13,870 nucleotides of DNA, from NCBI GenBank assembly GCA_039817415.1, contig JBCBVV010000087.1, positions 1 to 13,870 on the forward strand, given 5' to 3'. Made by a program: the position numbers and the translations under genes. This document shows, in pieces, positions 1-7,371 of the stretch. The notes below the pieces were generated by a model. It ran no database searches. It saw only the letters and a program-made list of their open reading frames with translations, and had not been told where the DNA came from. This DNA comes from JALEFZ01 sp039817415 (lineage in GTDB: Bacteria; Bacteroidota; Bacteroidia; J057). Position 1 is the stretch's first letter, and each line of letters starts with the position of its first letter.

Positions 1-230
1 AGTTTAAGAAAATGGTAAAATCAGCTTATCAATGTGAAGTTGACACCTCAAAAAAGCCATCCTCCAAGAAGGGATTTGTGCCTCAAAAAGGAAGATGGCA
101 AGTAGAACGTTCTTTCGGGTGGTTGAATTTCTTTAGAAAGTTATCAAGGGATTTCGAGAAAAATGCCCACTCAGCAAAGGCTTTTGTTCAAATTGCTTTC
201 GCAAATATCATTTTGAACAGATGGGCCTAA
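1..230 (+). CDS. IS5-family DDE transposase, C-terminal fragment (cut by window edge)
   Basis: The reading frame is open to the left edge (first full codon at 3), so the gene continues upstream; about 75 C-terminal residues are visible. The segment RWQVERSFGWLNFFRKLSRD is the classic IS5-family C-terminal block, in which the glutamate after the valine is the last acidic residue of the DDE catalytic triad and the following aromatic and basic residues are strongly conserved. The tail, ending FANIILNRWA, matches the usual short helical end of these transposases. The visible part has no frameshift or internal stop, so the element may be intact and active. The product would cut and paste the surrounding IS. 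The ATG at 12 is internal, not the real start. Confidence 0.9.
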   Translation, partial: FKKMVKSAYQCEVDTSKKPSSKKGFVPQKGRWQVERSFGWLNFFRKLSRDFEKNAHSAKAFVQIAFANIILNRWA

Positions 231-250
231 ATTTTCATTCAAACATGCTC
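1..250 (+). mobile_element. 3' end of an IS5-family insertion sequence
   Basis: The transposase C-terminus (stop at 228-230) is followed after 20 bp by a candidate right terminal inverted repeat ending at 250. Read from the outside in on the minus strand it begins GAGCATGTTTGAATGAAA, which resembles the GAGC-TGTTT-type ends I recall for the IS1031 group of the IS5 family. The next three bases, TTA (251-253), fit the TNA target duplication of that group. The left end lies outside the window, so the matching repeat and the duplication cannot be confirmed. Transposase identity is seen in the sequence; the exact boundary is inference. Confidence 0.65.
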
Positions 251-254
251 TTAC

Positions 255-770
255 ATGCCCAAAGTAGCCCTCTATTTTCTATTCCTGCTCTTTACCCCTT
301 CCCTATTCGCACAAAAAATAGATTCTGAATTTACGCCACAGATTCCCGTTATCAGATTTGAATGGCAAAAGGCTGTCTTTATAACGGATACTGCTTCCAT
401 TTTTCAGGTATATCGAACATATGTCGATCCCAGTGACCAAGATTATTATGCCAAGATCAAAGGCTTAATCAACTATGAACACGCTCATAAGAAAAAGGAC
501 ACCCTCATCTACAGAGGAGCCTTTATTCCTTTACCTCGGGAAGAAGCCGAGGACAAGGATTGGTATGTGAGCTGGCTGATCTATCAGTTGATTGATGAAC
601 AGAAAATTCAGATTTACGATCGAGAAGGAAAACAGGTGTTTAAGCTCAAGAAGAAGAAAATGGGAAGTCGAAAGAAAGGCCAAAAAGTCCTCATTTTCAC
701 AGACGTAGATACAGGAAAAGATTTGTATCAAAAAATGCAATACAGGCAAATCTTCACACCAAATTTTTGA
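255..770 (+). CDS. Predicted secreted protein of unknown function, just downstream of an IS end
   Basis: 171 aa. The N-terminus is a typical Sec signal peptide: a short basic n-region (MPK), a hydrophobic core to about residue 17, and a SPase I-like site after SLFA (about residue 19, before QK). The mature protein of about 150 aa is rich in lysine, aromatic and acidic residues, with a basic cluster near residues 130-142 (KLKKKKMGSRKKGQK). It shows no transmembrane segment, no cysteine pair and no enzyme motif I recognise. A periplasmic or outer-membrane-facing location is inferred. The ATG lies only 4 bp beyond the presumed IS right end, so the native promoter has been displaced and any transcription probably starts within the IS. 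The true start could once have been further upstream, although the signal peptide looks complete. Confidence 0.7.
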   Translation: MPKVALYFLFLLFTPSLFAQKIDSEFTPQIPVIRFEWQKAVFITDTASIFQVYRTYVDPSDQDYYAKIKGLINYEHAHKKKDTLIYRGAFIPLPREEAEDKDWYVSWLIYQLIDEQKIQIYDREGKQVFKLKKKKMGSRKKGQKVLIFTDVDTGKDLYQKMQYRQIFTPNF

Positions 771-918
771 ATCGTATAGGAAACCTCCACCTAAGAATCC
801 TCTTTAGGAAAAGTTACGTTTCAATCAGTTACCTTGAGGACACCAACCAATGTTTAAACATTCATAAATACCTTCCGTTAAATGAAGGAGTAAAGAATTC
901 ACCATAAGAACCATTATA
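771..918. promoter_or_regulatory. Intergenic leader of the luciferase-like oxidoreductase, with small inverted repeats
   Basis: The 148-bp gap contains a bulged hairpin (CCTAAGA at 790-796 against TCTTTAGG at 801-808), a TACGTTTC at 815-822 that misses the Bacteroidota -7 consensus TAnnTTTG by one defined base, a perfect 10-bp palindrome TGTTTAAACA at 851-860, and CCTTC/GAAGG arms at 871-875 and 884-888. No TTTG box sits 19-21 bp upstream of the -7-like site, so promoter assignment is weak. The palindrome could be a regulator site; no regulator is identified. Confidence 0.25.
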
Positions 919-1971
919 ATGGAAATAGGAATAGACAGCTTTGCAGGAATAGACATACAGAATATCACCCATCTGGGGCAAGATTCAGCTAAGGCCATGG
1001 ATCAACTCCTTGAGAGAATGGAATATGCAGACGAAATGGGCCTTGACGTCTTTGGGATTGGGCAACACTACCGCAAGGAGTTTTTAGATTCTGCCAATAC
1101 CCATATTCTGGCCGCTGCTGCCGCTAGAACCAAGAACATTCGCCTTACAAGTGCAGTAACCGTTTTGAGTGCCTCTGATCCCGTCAATGTATTTCAAAAC
1201 TTTGCTACCCTCGATTTGATTTCACAGGGAAGGGCAGAAATCGTGTTGGGAAGAGGTTCCTTTACCGATGGCTTTCCACTCTATGGCTTGAACATGGAGG
1301 ATTACGACGAACTCTTTATTGAAAAACTGGCTCTGCTGCTTCAGATCAGGGAAAATGAAGTTGTCAACTGGGAAGGAAAATTCAGACCTGCCCTACGCAA
1401 TCAGGCTATCTATCCAAGACCCCTACAAGATGAACTTCCTATATGGATTGGTGTAGGTGGGACGCCGGGCTCATTTTATAGAGCAGGTTATTTGGGAATG
1501 CCTCTGATGGTAGCTGTAATAGGTGGACAGACCGCCAGATTCAGGCAATTGGTCGACCTCTACTATGAAGGAGCCGAAAAGGCTGGACATGATAAATCTA
1601 CCTTAAAAGTGGGCCTTCACTCTCTTGGTTTTGTAGGCAATTCCTCAAATGAGGCAGTTGAATCCTACTATCCTGGCTACCAAGAAATGTTTACCCGCAT
1701 TGGCAAAGAGCGAGGTTGGCCACCCGTTACCAGAGGACATTTCAATGCCCAGAGTGGCCCAAATGGAGCAATTGTCGTTGGTGATCCGGAGGAAGTAGCC
1801 AAAAAGATTGTCAGGCATTCGGATGCTTTGGGCGGAATCAGCCGTTTCTGTTTCCAAATGGATAATGCTGGTCTTTCTCACGAACAATTGAAAGAGGCCA
1901 TCCGATTGATTGGGCAAGAAGTTAAACCTAGGGTTTTGGAAGCCTTGAAGGAAAAAAATCCAGTCAGTTAG
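919..1971 (+). CDS. LLM-class flavin-dependent oxidoreductase (bacterial luciferase-like)
   Basis: 350 aa, the usual size for single-subunit luciferase-like monooxygenase family members with a TIM-barrel fold that use reduced FMN. Visible family blocks are GIGQHYRKEF (47-55), the TSAVTVLSASDPVNVF strand-helix block (77-92), SQGRAEIVLGRGSF (102-115) and PIWIGVGGTPGS (174-185), a phosphate-binding type loop. The pattern resembles the subgroup typified by Agrobacterium Atu2307 (TIGR03858-like) rather than light-emitting LuxA. The substrate is unknown. No signal peptide is present, so it is cytoplasmic. The ATG at 919 has no Shine-Dalgarno sequence, as expected for Bacteroidota. A strong terminator closes the gene, so it appears to be monocistronic. 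Confidence 0.9.
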   Translation: MEIGIDSFAGIDIQNITHLGQDSAKAMDQLLERMEYADEMGLDVFGIGQHYRKEFLDSANTHILAAAAARTKNIRLTSAVTVLSASDPVNVFQNFATLDLISQGRAEIVLGRGSFTDGFPLYGLNMEDYDELFIEKLALLLQIRENEVVNWEGKFRPALRNQAIYPRPLQDELPIWIGVGGTPGSFYRAGYLGMPLMVAVIGGQTARFRQLVDLYYEGAEKAGHDKSTLKVGLHSLGFVGNSSNEAVESYYPGYQEMFTRIGKERGWPPVTRGHFNAQSGPNGAIVVGDPEEVAKKIVRHSDALGGISRFCFQMDNAGLSHEQLKEAIRLIGQEVKPRVLEALKEKNPVS

Positions 1972-2000
1972 GTTGATCACCTAGATCTCAATAGAAAAAT

Positions 2001-2035
2001 GAGCTAGTCGTATATGTTCGGCTAGCTCTTTTTTT
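2001..2035 (+). terminator. Rho-independent terminator of the LLM oxidoreductase gene
   Basis: A 10-bp stem (GAGCTAGTCG at 2001-2010 against CGGCTAGCTC at 2019-2028, with one T·G wobble) encloses an 8-nt loop and is followed directly by seven T residues (2029-2035). It lies 30 bp past the stop codon of the upstream gene. Confidence 0.92.
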
Positions 2036-2163
2036 ATCTGTTCTTTTGCCAAACATAGATTTAATCCTATCGTGCAACCTTTTTGCCTATAAAATCAGTC
2101 ATGTAATTGTGCTTTCGATCAGTGGCTACTTCCCATCCCAGATCACCCTACAAGCCTTTCTAC

Positions 2164-3348
2164 ATGAAAAAGACAATCCTCATCCTCCTATCCATTGTGG
2201 CTACAAGCAGCCTGGCCTGGCAACTTCTAGATTGGACTCCTTCCCAAATCGCAGAAGAACTGGCAAAAAAATACAAGCGTCACCAAGCAGTATCCTATCA
2301 GGTCGACTATCAAGCCAAGTATGTAGGCATGAAAGAAGATACTGTTAATATTCGAGCCACTGTTCATCAAATCAGGCTGGAAGGAGACACGGTATTCGGA
2401 CGACATATCTGGATTGAGGCAGACTCTTTTATCAACTACTATAATGGTACCAACAACTACCTGATTTCCATCGGGGAAAAGAAAATAACCCGTTATACCC
2501 AAGACCAAGACTTCGCCATCAATGGAAATGTCATTGGGGGTACCATCCAAACCTATTTTGACAAACCTTCAAAGCTAAGCGAAACCCTTGAAGACGATAA
2601 GACCAAATGGTCCCTTACCCCTTCCAGCTATCAAAATCAGGACTTAATAAAAGCCACCATACAATATCCAGATGAAGATCCCTTCTTTAACAAAAAATAC
2701 ACCCTTTGGGTAGATACAAAATCCCCAGAGATTATTCGTAAGTCCTTTGTAGTTGAATTTCAAGGGGATACACAATACAACGATTGGCGCTTTAGGGGGA
2801 TTAGATATGATCAGATTACGCCAGAAGAACTCGAGTTGAAATTCGAACAATTTGCGAATGAATTTACCATAGAGGACTATGTGGCCAAAACTGAAAAAGA
2901 CTATGCTCCCCTAGCAGATGGGACCCACTTTCCAGAGATTGAGGGTCAATTGATGGGAGAAGGAAAGGCCGTAAAATTATCCGATTATCTAGGTCAAATT
3001 ACCATACTGGATTTTTGGTATATGACATGCTTTCCATGCCTTTCAGCCATCCCTGGCCTAAACAATCTACAAGAAAAATATGAAGACAAGGGGCTTCAAG
3101 TTATTGGCATGAATCCCTACAACAACAACGAGAAGGATATAGAACGTTTGCCAACGTTTCTCGAGCACAACCCCATGTCCTATCCTACCTTTTACATCAA
3201 CAAAGATAGTACGGATTCCTACAGAGTATTTATGTTTCCAACCTTATATGTACTTGATAAAGATGGAGACATCCTTTTCACACAGCTTGGACATGGGCCA
3301 GATGTGGAAGGGAAGTTGGACAGTTTGATTCAGGTTCATTTGAAGTAA
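2164..3348 (+). CDS. Exported TlpA/ResA-like thioredoxin-fold protein with a large N-terminal domain
   Basis: 394 aa from the ATG at 2164, which begins a clear signal peptide (MKKTILILLSIVATSSLA, cleavage near residue 18-19). The frame is open upstream to a TTG at 2107, but that would bury the signal peptide and is rejected. Residues about 20-255 form a beta-rich domain that recalls LolA/outer-membrane-lipoprotein-sorting-like folds, a tentative assignment. Residues about 258-394 form a thioredoxin domain of the TlpA type, with 'LSDYLGQ', then the active site C289-F-P-C292 within DFWYMTCFPCLSAIP, and the cis-proline P359 in FMFPTLYVLD. The expected role is a periplasmic thiol-disulfide oxidoreductase, reducing or isomerising disulfides on exported proteins. 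The fused N-terminal domain may bind a substrate or lipid; its role is unknown. It is preceded by a terminator and converges on the next gene. Confidence 0.88.
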   Translation: MKKTILILLSIVATSSLAWQLLDWTPSQIAEELAKKYKRHQAVSYQVDYQAKYVGMKEDTVNIRATVHQIRLEGDTVFGRHIWIEADSFINYYNGTNNYLISIGEKKITRYTQDQDFAINGNVIGGTIQTYFDKPSKLSETLEDDKTKWSLTPSSYQNQDLIKATIQYPDEDPFFNKKYTLWVDTKSPEIIRKSFVVEFQGDTQYNDWRFRGIRYDQITPEELELKFEQFANEFTIEDYVAKTEKDYAPLADGTHFPEIEGQLMGEGKAVKLSDYLGQITILDFWYMTCFPCLSAIPGLNNLQEKYEDKGLQVIGMNPYNNNEKDIERLPTFLEHNPMSYPTFYINKDSTDSYRVFMFPTLYVLDKDGDILFTQLGHGPDVEGKLDSLIQVHLK

Positions 3349-3384
3349 GGACCATATCCCCCTTCTTGGCACAAGCATAAACTC

Positions 3385-3397
3385 ATCCATTGTGGAT
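3385..3397. other. Small hairpin between convergent genes
   Basis: ATCCA-TTG-TGGAT lies in the 85-bp gap between the convergent thioredoxin-like and molybdopterin oxidoreductase genes. It has no T tract on either side, so it is at best a weak or factor-assisted terminator. Confidence 0.2.
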
Positions 3398-3433
3398 CAG
3401 CTTATTTAATGTTAAATGGCTAGCTAATTTCAC

Positions 3434-5725
3434 TTAAATCTTCTCCAACCTAACTCTTACATTTTTATGATAGGGAGTCTTAGCAAGTGGATCACAATCT
3501 TCTAGAGAGGTCAACATATTGACCAATGCTCCGGCAGTATCCTCATCATGTTCTGGATAGGAAAAGCCATAACCATGTGGCATGGATAACATCCCTAACG
3601 GAACTTCATCAGTGAGCCAAGCTTTGATTTTAACCTCGCCACTTTTGGAGATACATTTCACCCAATCCCCATTGTCAATTTCATATGTTCCAGCATCCTC
3701 AGGATTGATTTTAAGGACCCCTTCTACATCATTTTTTCTCCATTCGGGATTGCGGATTAGGGCATTAGCATTGTAAGCTCTCCTTTCACCAGCTAGTAAA
3801 TTAAAGGGGTATTTTCTTTCTCTTTTGACTTCATCTTGGGCCTTATCCGGAAGGTTATCCAACCATTCCAGCATCTCAGGGATTTCTAGATGTACCTTTT
3901 TGTCTTTATGTCGGATCAATTCCCAGGATTCTTCATAGGTATGTTCACTAATCAAGGTACCGGAGGGGCTGTTTAAGATCTTATTGAATAAGGATTCACC
4001 GAGCGAATAGCCCTTTTCTTTGTAGCCTAGTCGACGGACCTGTTTTTCATATTTATTGACATACATATGTGAAGCAACCCAAATGAAGGCAGCTGCTTTT
4101 GCAGAAGGAAAATCAAGTGCTTTCCCCAAGGTTTCTTTAAGGATCAAAAGCTGGTATTTTTTCCATTTAGGTTTGAGCTTAATGGTCACGGCCAAGGCTG
4201 CTGGCAGCAATTTGAGATGAGGAAAACGTCGATCTAATTTGGCTATTCCTTCTAGTATGGGAAAGGAGGATGGCAATTCACCCATGGCTGTAACCAAGCG
4301 ATGGAAAATTTCCGGCTCGTCTAGGGTATTTTCTAGTGGTTTTGAAATAGGATGGCGCAAGTGGAAGAAGTTCTTGGGAAATTCTAGGTTAAAAAAAGTA
4401 GCCTCAATTTTTTCAAATTGAGATTGGGCAGGCAGGACATACTTGGCTGACTGAGCAGTTTCCGTCATGGCTACATCTATGACAACGGATAAATCAAGGC
4501 TTTCAATAGCCCTTTTTTGAATGTTCGAATTGGCATAGGTTGCCACAGGGTTCGAGCTATCCACAATCAAAGCCCTCATCCTCTCGGGGTGATCTGTTTC
4601 AATTTCCAAAGGCATAATATTAGGAGGAAATAACTTCCCTATCCCTTTCATGCCTGTAACTGGTGTAACGATTCCCCCTTTTTCTGGCTCTTTAGAATGA
4701 CCAATCAAGGGGAACAAAGCTGTGTGCAAGCAATTTGTCCCTTCTCTTCCAAAATGTCCAGTAATCAAAAACAGCAATCGCGCCAGATAAGCATTCAGGG
4801 TACTATTATGGCTTTGCTCAATTCCTAAATCGGAGCGCAATGCAAAAGTCTTAGCCGATACAATACCATTCGCCACTTTTTTGATAAGATTTATATTTAC
4901 CCCGCTTATTCTTGCATATTCTTCTACTGGTATTTTTTCAAACCAAGGTTTGATCTGCTCGAACCCAGTTGTTCTGTAGGCGATGAACTCCTTGTTTTCC
5001 AAGCCATTTTGAATCAAATAACCCAACATTGCTGCCAACATAAAAGCATCCTTTCCGGGCTTTACCTGTAGGAAAATATCCGCCTTTTTAGCCGTTTCTG
5101 TGTTCCTAACATCCACCACGACCAATGTCTTGTCTTTGTTTCGAGCCACCTCATTGATAGTAGGTCTTGCTTGGGGAAAACCATGTGCTTGTAAGGGATT
5201 AGCCCCTAGAATCATCACATATTCTGCCTCTCCTACAGCTTCACAATAGTTTGTATTCTGTCTTCCAAACAAATGGCCATTTACCCAAAAGTTTCCTGTT
5301 TTTTCCTGTGCAAGTGAAGCATATATATAGGGTGTGTCACAAGCGGCACGCAACATAGCCCCGAATACCCCTCCCATATGATTTCCTTGTCCTCCGCCTC
5401 CAGCATAGGCAATTGTTTTACCTCCGAAAGTATCACGGATATAAACCAATTGATCCGCAATCTCCTGAATGGCTACCTCCCATGAAATCTCTTCATAGGA
5501 ACCGTCCTCTTTCCTTCTTAATGGACTGGTAAGCCTTACCTGATTCTGATAATAGTCTAAACGTGTAGCTTTTTGGCATAGATAGCCTTTGGAAATAGGG
5601 TGTTCCTTATCCCCCACTATTTTTGTAAAATTACCTTCTTGATCCTGCTGGACAAGGATTCCGCAATTAATGTTGCAAAGGATACAAGCTGTTGATTGGC
5701 CTTCTTGGAGCATAGTAGTGTGCAT
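3434..5725 (-). CDS. Molybdopterin (bis-MGD) oxidoreductase with N-terminal 4Fe-4S site
   Basis: 763 aa, cytoplasmic (no Tat or Sec signal), of the DMSO reductase/formate dehydrogenase superfamily (COG0243-like). The N-terminal Fe4S4 domain has C14-x2-C17-x3-C21-x28-C50, followed by K52. The middle part carries dinucleotide-binding blocks: ILGANPLQAHG, VVVDVRNTETAKKADIFLQV, the GREGTN loop and VDSSNPVATYAN. The C-terminal molybdopterin dinucleotide-binding domain begins around LLAGERRAYNANALIRNPEW and ends near MPHGYGFSYPEHDED. At the place where formate dehydrogenases and Nap have Cys/Sec, the local sequence is YASLAQEKTGNFWVNG (135-150), with no obvious Cys or Sec. The substrate is therefore unknown, and formate should not be assumed. 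No electron-transfer subunit, FdhD or cofactor gene is adjacent. It is divergent from a TetR gene that probably controls it. The start may be M1 (5725) or M5 (5713); both precede the first cysteine. Confidence 0.88.
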   Translation of the reverse strand: MHTTMLQEGQSTACILCNINCGILVQQDQEGNFTKIVGDKEHPISKGYLCQKATRLDYYQNQVRLTSPLRRKEDGSYEEISWEVAIQEIADQLVYIRDTFGGKTIAYAGGGGQGNHMGGVFGAMLRAACDTPYIYASLAQEKTGNFWVNGHLFGRQNTNYCEAVGEAEYVMILGANPLQAHGFPQARPTINEVARNKDKTLVVVDVRNTETAKKADIFLQVKPGKDAFMLAAMLGYLIQNGLENKEFIAYRTTGFEQIKPWFEKIPVEEYARISGVNINLIKKVANGIVSAKTFALRSDLGIEQSHNSTLNAYLARLLFLITGHFGREGTNCLHTALFPLIGHSKEPEKGGIVTPVTGMKGIGKLFPPNIMPLEIETDHPERMRALIVDSSNPVATYANSNIQKRAIESLDLSVVIDVAMTETAQSAKYVLPAQSQFEKIEATFFNLEFPKNFFHLRHPISKPLENTLDEPEIFHRLVTAMGELPSSFPILEGIAKLDRRFPHLKLLPAALAVTIKLKPKWKKYQLLILKETLGKALDFPSAKAAAFIWVASHMYVNKYEKQVRRLGYKEKGYSLGESLFNKILNSPSGTLISEHTYEESWELIRHKDKKVHLEIPEMLEWLDNLPDKAQDEVKRERKYPFNLLAGERRAYNANALIRNPEWRKNDVEGVLKINPEDAGTYEIDNGDWVKCISKSGEVKIKAWLTDEVPLGMLSMPHGYGFSYPEHDEDTAGALVNMLTSLEDCDPLAKTPYHKNVRVRLEKI

Positions 5726-5749
5726 TAAGAGAGTGGTCTCTCTCTAATG
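5723..5749. promoter_or_regulatory. Inverted repeat over the molybdoenzyme start codon: candidate TetR operator or RNA hairpin
   Basis: The plus strand reads CATTAAGAGAG - TGGT - CTCTCTCTAATG. The arms are exact reverse complements except for one extra C (5744). The left CAT (5723-5725) is the start codon of the minus-strand enzyme gene. A direct copy of the box TAAGAGAG (5726-5733) recurs at 5764-5771, 38 bp away. The site sits in the 87-bp gap between the enzyme gene and the divergent TetR gene, where an autoregulatory operator is expected. In the enzyme mRNA the same repeat could pair over the AUG. Confidence 0.5.
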
Positions 5750-5812
5750 TAACCATAGATAGCTAAGAGAGCAAACACTTTCTTAAGTTCATATAAATTC
5801 CCAATTTGTAGT

Positions 5813-6427
5813 ATGAAGCGGCAGAAAAGGAATGCGGTAACATCTAAGCAGGAGATCCTTGAGAAATCAGCTCCTGTATTCAACACCTATGGGTATGCTG
5901 GAACGAGCATGAAGATGTTGGTTGAGGCTACGGGTTTCCAAATGGGAGGTATTTACCGGCATTTTAATTCCAAATCAGAGTTGGGATTGGCAGTTTTTAC
6001 CTACAACTACGAAACCTTACTGAAAAGAAACCTAGATTTCCCTCTACAGCTTGATCCAAGAGAGAAGCTTCTTTATATCCTAGATCGTTATCGCAAGATG
6101 TTTTTCAATCCGGCCTTTCGAAGCGGATGCCCTATTTTAAACACAGCCGTCGAGGTAGATGATACCAACGAAGAATATCGATTATTAGCTAAATCATTTA
6201 TTCAGGAAATCCTGACAATCCTAACAGAAACCCTAGAGGAGGGCAAGAAGAAAGGCCTTTTTTTACCTAGTCTAGATTCCCATAAAGAAGCTTTATTTCT
6301 CTTCTCCTCCTTTGAAGGAGCTATTTTTATAGGCAAAGCCATGAAAAAGCCTCAAGCCTATTTTGATGTATTAGACCGCCTTGAAGATTACTTAAGAAAA
6401 CAGATTTTTAGCTCTATATCTTCATAG
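5813..6427 (+). CDS. TetR/AcrR-family transcriptional regulator
   Basis: 204 aa, a standard TetR length. The N-terminal DNA-binding domain (about 10-57) has the family pattern: helix KQEILEKSAPVFNTYGYAGTS, then MKMLVEATGFQMGGIYRHFNSKSEL, with the recognition helix ending at the conserved YRHF (49-51 region) and the SK(S/E)EL turn. The C-terminal domain contains GCPILNTAVEVDD (105-117), a signature of a common subgroup of TetR repressors whose ligand pocket lies nearby. It is divergent from the molybdopterin oxidoreductase and most simply acts as its ligand-responsive repressor; an inverted repeat in the shared gap is the candidate operator. The ligand is unknown. ATG 5813 gives a normal N-terminus; no Shine-Dalgarno is present. 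Confidence 0.92.
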   Translation: MKRQKRNAVTSKQEILEKSAPVFNTYGYAGTSMKMLVEATGFQMGGIYRHFNSKSELGLAVFTYNYETLLKRNLDFPLQLDPREKLLYILDRYRKMFFNPAFRSGCPILNTAVEVDDTNEEYRLLAKSFIQEILTILTETLEEGKKKGLFLPSLDSHKEALFLFSSFEGAIFIGKAMKKPQAYFDVLDRLEDYLRKQIFSSISS

Positions 6428-6435
6428 GCTATTCA

Positions 6436-6465
6436 TTTGTTAGGCTAATGGCCCTTCTATTTTCC
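6436..6465 (+). promoter_or_regulatory. Weak candidate Bacteroidota promoter for the SDR-lipoprotein-nucleotidyltransferase run
   Basis: TTTG at 6436-6439 is followed after 18 bp by TATTTTCC (6458-6465), which keeps four of the six defined bases of the TAnnTTTG -7 element. Spacing is one base short of the usual 19-21. It is the best match in the 103-bp gap before the dehydrogenase gene. Confidence 0.25.
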
Positions 6466-6530
6466 TTTTCCTTCCAAAAGAAAATTTTCAGTATCTTCTT
6501 TTACCTACAAACCCATTACTCCCCATTAGC

Positions 6531-7367
6531 ATGAAAAAGAATGCAGTCGTAACAGGCGGTACCAAAGGAATTGGAAAAGAGATTTGCCGACAACTGGCAG
6601 CCAAGGACTACAATATCCTCTTCTTAGGAAGAGATGAAGAAGCCGGGAAAGCCGTACAAGCGGAATTTTCTCAGCAGTTCCCAACAGTAGACATCACCTA
6701 CCAACAAGCAGACTTTGGCACAATCGCCAAGACCAAAGCCGCCATTCCTCCTATACAAGCTCATTTCCCTGAGCTCGATCTTTTGGTTAATAATGCAGGC
6801 ATGTGGACCACCAAGCTCTCCCTAAACGAAGATGGATTCGAACAATCATTTGTCGTTAATCACTTTGCTCCCCTTATTATCAGCCACGGCCTACGCCCTC
6901 AATTAAGGGCCAAAAGCCCCTCCAGGATAGTAACCGTGAACTCTGGCTTGTACATGAGAGGCCAATACGATCCAGAAAAAACACCCTGGGGCAAAGACTT
7001 CCATCGTATCCACACCTATTCCAATTCCAAGTTGTGCAATACTATGGTCAATATCGAAATGGCCGAAAAGCTCAAGGAAGAAAATATTACCCTAAATGGT
7101 CTCCATCCAGGAGTCATCAATACAGGACTAGGTGATATGGCAGGCATCATGGGCTGGCTCCTCAACCTCATCAAGAAAAGATGGGGTACCCCCGAAGAAG
7201 GCGCAGAAGCACCTGTATGGGTTTCTACTGCCGAAGAATTGGAAGGTGTTACAGGTAAATTTTTCAACCTCAAAGAAGAAATGGCCTATACCGATAATGC
7301 CACCAATCCAGCCGTTAGGAAAGAACTGTTTGAGAAAAGCATGGAATGGACTGGATTAAGTTGGTAG
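6531..7367 (+). CDS. Short-chain dehydrogenase/reductase (retinol-dehydrogenase-like SDR)
   Basis: 278 aa. A classical Rossmann SDR: cofactor loop T8-G-G-T-K-G-I-G15, R34 after the second strand (favouring NADP(H)), D61 after the third strand, NNAG at 87-90, N110, catalytic S138 (VTVNSG), Y163-S-N-S-K167, and LHPGVINTGL after the sixth strand. The sequence pattern (QADF, NHFAPLIIS, YSNSKLCN) is closest to the RDH11-14/WWOX-like branch, whose members reduce or oxidise hydrophobic aldehydes and alcohols; the real substrate here is unknown. Cytoplasmic. It begins a co-directional run, with a lipoprotein gene starting 4 bp after its stop, so the two are probably co-transcribed. Confidence 0.92.
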   Translation: MKKNAVVTGGTKGIGKEICRQLAAKDYNILFLGRDEEAGKAVQAEFSQQFPTVDITYQQADFGTIAKTKAAIPPIQAHFPELDLLVNNAGMWTTKLSLNEDGFEQSFVVNHFAPLIISHGLRPQLRAKSPSRIVTVNSGLYMRGQYDPEKTPWGKDFHRIHTYSNSKLCNTMVNIEMAEKLKEENITLNGLHPGVINTGLGDMAGIMGWLLNLIKKRWGTPEEGAEAPVWVSTAEELEGVTGKFFNLKEEMAYTDNATNPAVRKELFEKSMEWTGLSW

Positions 7368-7371
7368 AAGA

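Noticed and set aside
1645..1980. Antisense open frame inside the LLM oxidoreductase gene.
   Set aside because: It is a shadow of a well-conserved gene, with no recognisable motif and low-complexity composition.
2107..2163. In-frame extension of the thioredoxin-like gene to a TTG at 2107.
   Set aside because: It would put 19 polar residues before a clear signal peptide that begins with MKK at 2164.
4239..4421. Plus-strand open frame inside the molybdopterin oxidoreductase gene.
   Set aside because: It lies fully within a conserved coding region on the opposite strand and its translation shows no domain.
3434..5725. Calling the molybdoenzyme a formate dehydrogenase.
   Set aside because: The expected Cys/Sec-His pair is not visible, and no diaphorase, iron-sulfur subunit or fdhD gene is adjacent.
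7132..7359. Second plus-strand frame overlapping the 3' end of the SDR gene.
   Set aside because: The SDR frame carries the conserved residues through this stretch; the alternative frame has none.
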